Positions 63,934-64,000 of a stretch of 64,000 bases of DNA are shown one piece after another. Position 1 is the first letter of the stretch; every line of letters begins with the position of its first letter. The stretch comes from Pedobacter kyungheensis (lineage in GTDB: Bacteria; Bacteroidota; Bacteroidia; Sphingobacteriales; Sphingobacteriaceae). Both the position numbers and the translations under genes were made by a program. Under the pieces are notes generated by a model that worked only from the letters and a program-made list of their open reading frames with translations, ran no database searches and was not told where the DNA came from. The stretch covers positions 62,001-126,000 of the forward strand of contig NZ_JSYN01000010.1 in assembly GCF_000812965.1 (NCBI RefSeq), written 5' to 3'.

Positions 63934-64000
63934 CTTGTTTTTAATTATGGTTTCCTGTTAGAGCTATTAACAACAGAAACCGGATTTATCTTTTGTAGAT

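Overview
The window looks like chromosomal DNA of a Bacteroidota bacterium, most likely a Pedobacter-like member of the Sphingobacteriaceae. The grounds are a SusC/SusD pair with its own ECF sigma factor and FecR, two type IX secretion (T9SS) cassettes with PorP/SprF partners and CHU_C-type C-terminal domains, a promoter of the TTTG-N19-TAnnTTTG type, TAATG-coupled genes, and intergenic regions full of short palindromic repeats. Genus is inferred from gene content and repeat style; no rRNA or tRNA gene is visible.

Layout. 1-6.9 kb (+ strand): 3' part of an S9 peptidase, a CbpA/CbpM-like chaperone pair, a HerA-like ATPase, and an overlapping nucleotidyltransferase/sugar-kinase pair. 6.9-7.3 kb: repeat-rich spacer. 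7.3-9.2 kb: dnaK (-). 9.6-24.6 kb (-): a block in which GDPD, a ricin-lectin T9SS cargo and PorP are followed by an ECF sigma factor, then FecR, SusC, SusD, a secreted metallo-beta-lactamase-fold hydrolase and a PafA-type alkaline phosphatase. I read this as a candidate organophosphate-scavenging locus. 25-30 kb: DUF1304 protein, L,D-transpeptidase-like protein, methyltransferase, GMC oxidoreductase with its subunit 3. 30-33 kb (-): a large secreted glycoside-hydrolase-like protein.

33.3-48.4 kb (-): the S10-spc-alpha ribosomal operon, transcribed rplC to rplQ and including secY, map, infA, rpmJ and rpoA. The usual first gene, rpsJ, is not next to rplC. It lies at 63.6-63.9 kb on the same strand, after about 15 kb of unrelated genes. 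rplC has a well-formed promoter of its own and rpsJ has its own terminator, so the operon appears to have been split.

48.6-63.5 kb (between rplC and rpsJ): DUF1634/TauE permease pair, ParE-type toxin-antitoxin pair, Tyr1-like prephenate dehydrogenase, a second T9SS cassette (collagen-like/beta-roll fibre protein, small CHU_C protein, PorP), dGTPase, SDR plus GH63-like glucosidase, and small hydrophilic proteins that may be stress related.

The most unusual signals outside genes are several families of hairpin-forming intergenic repeats. Two families show compensatory stem changes between copies, and some word-repeat hairpins sit inside the ribosomal operon.
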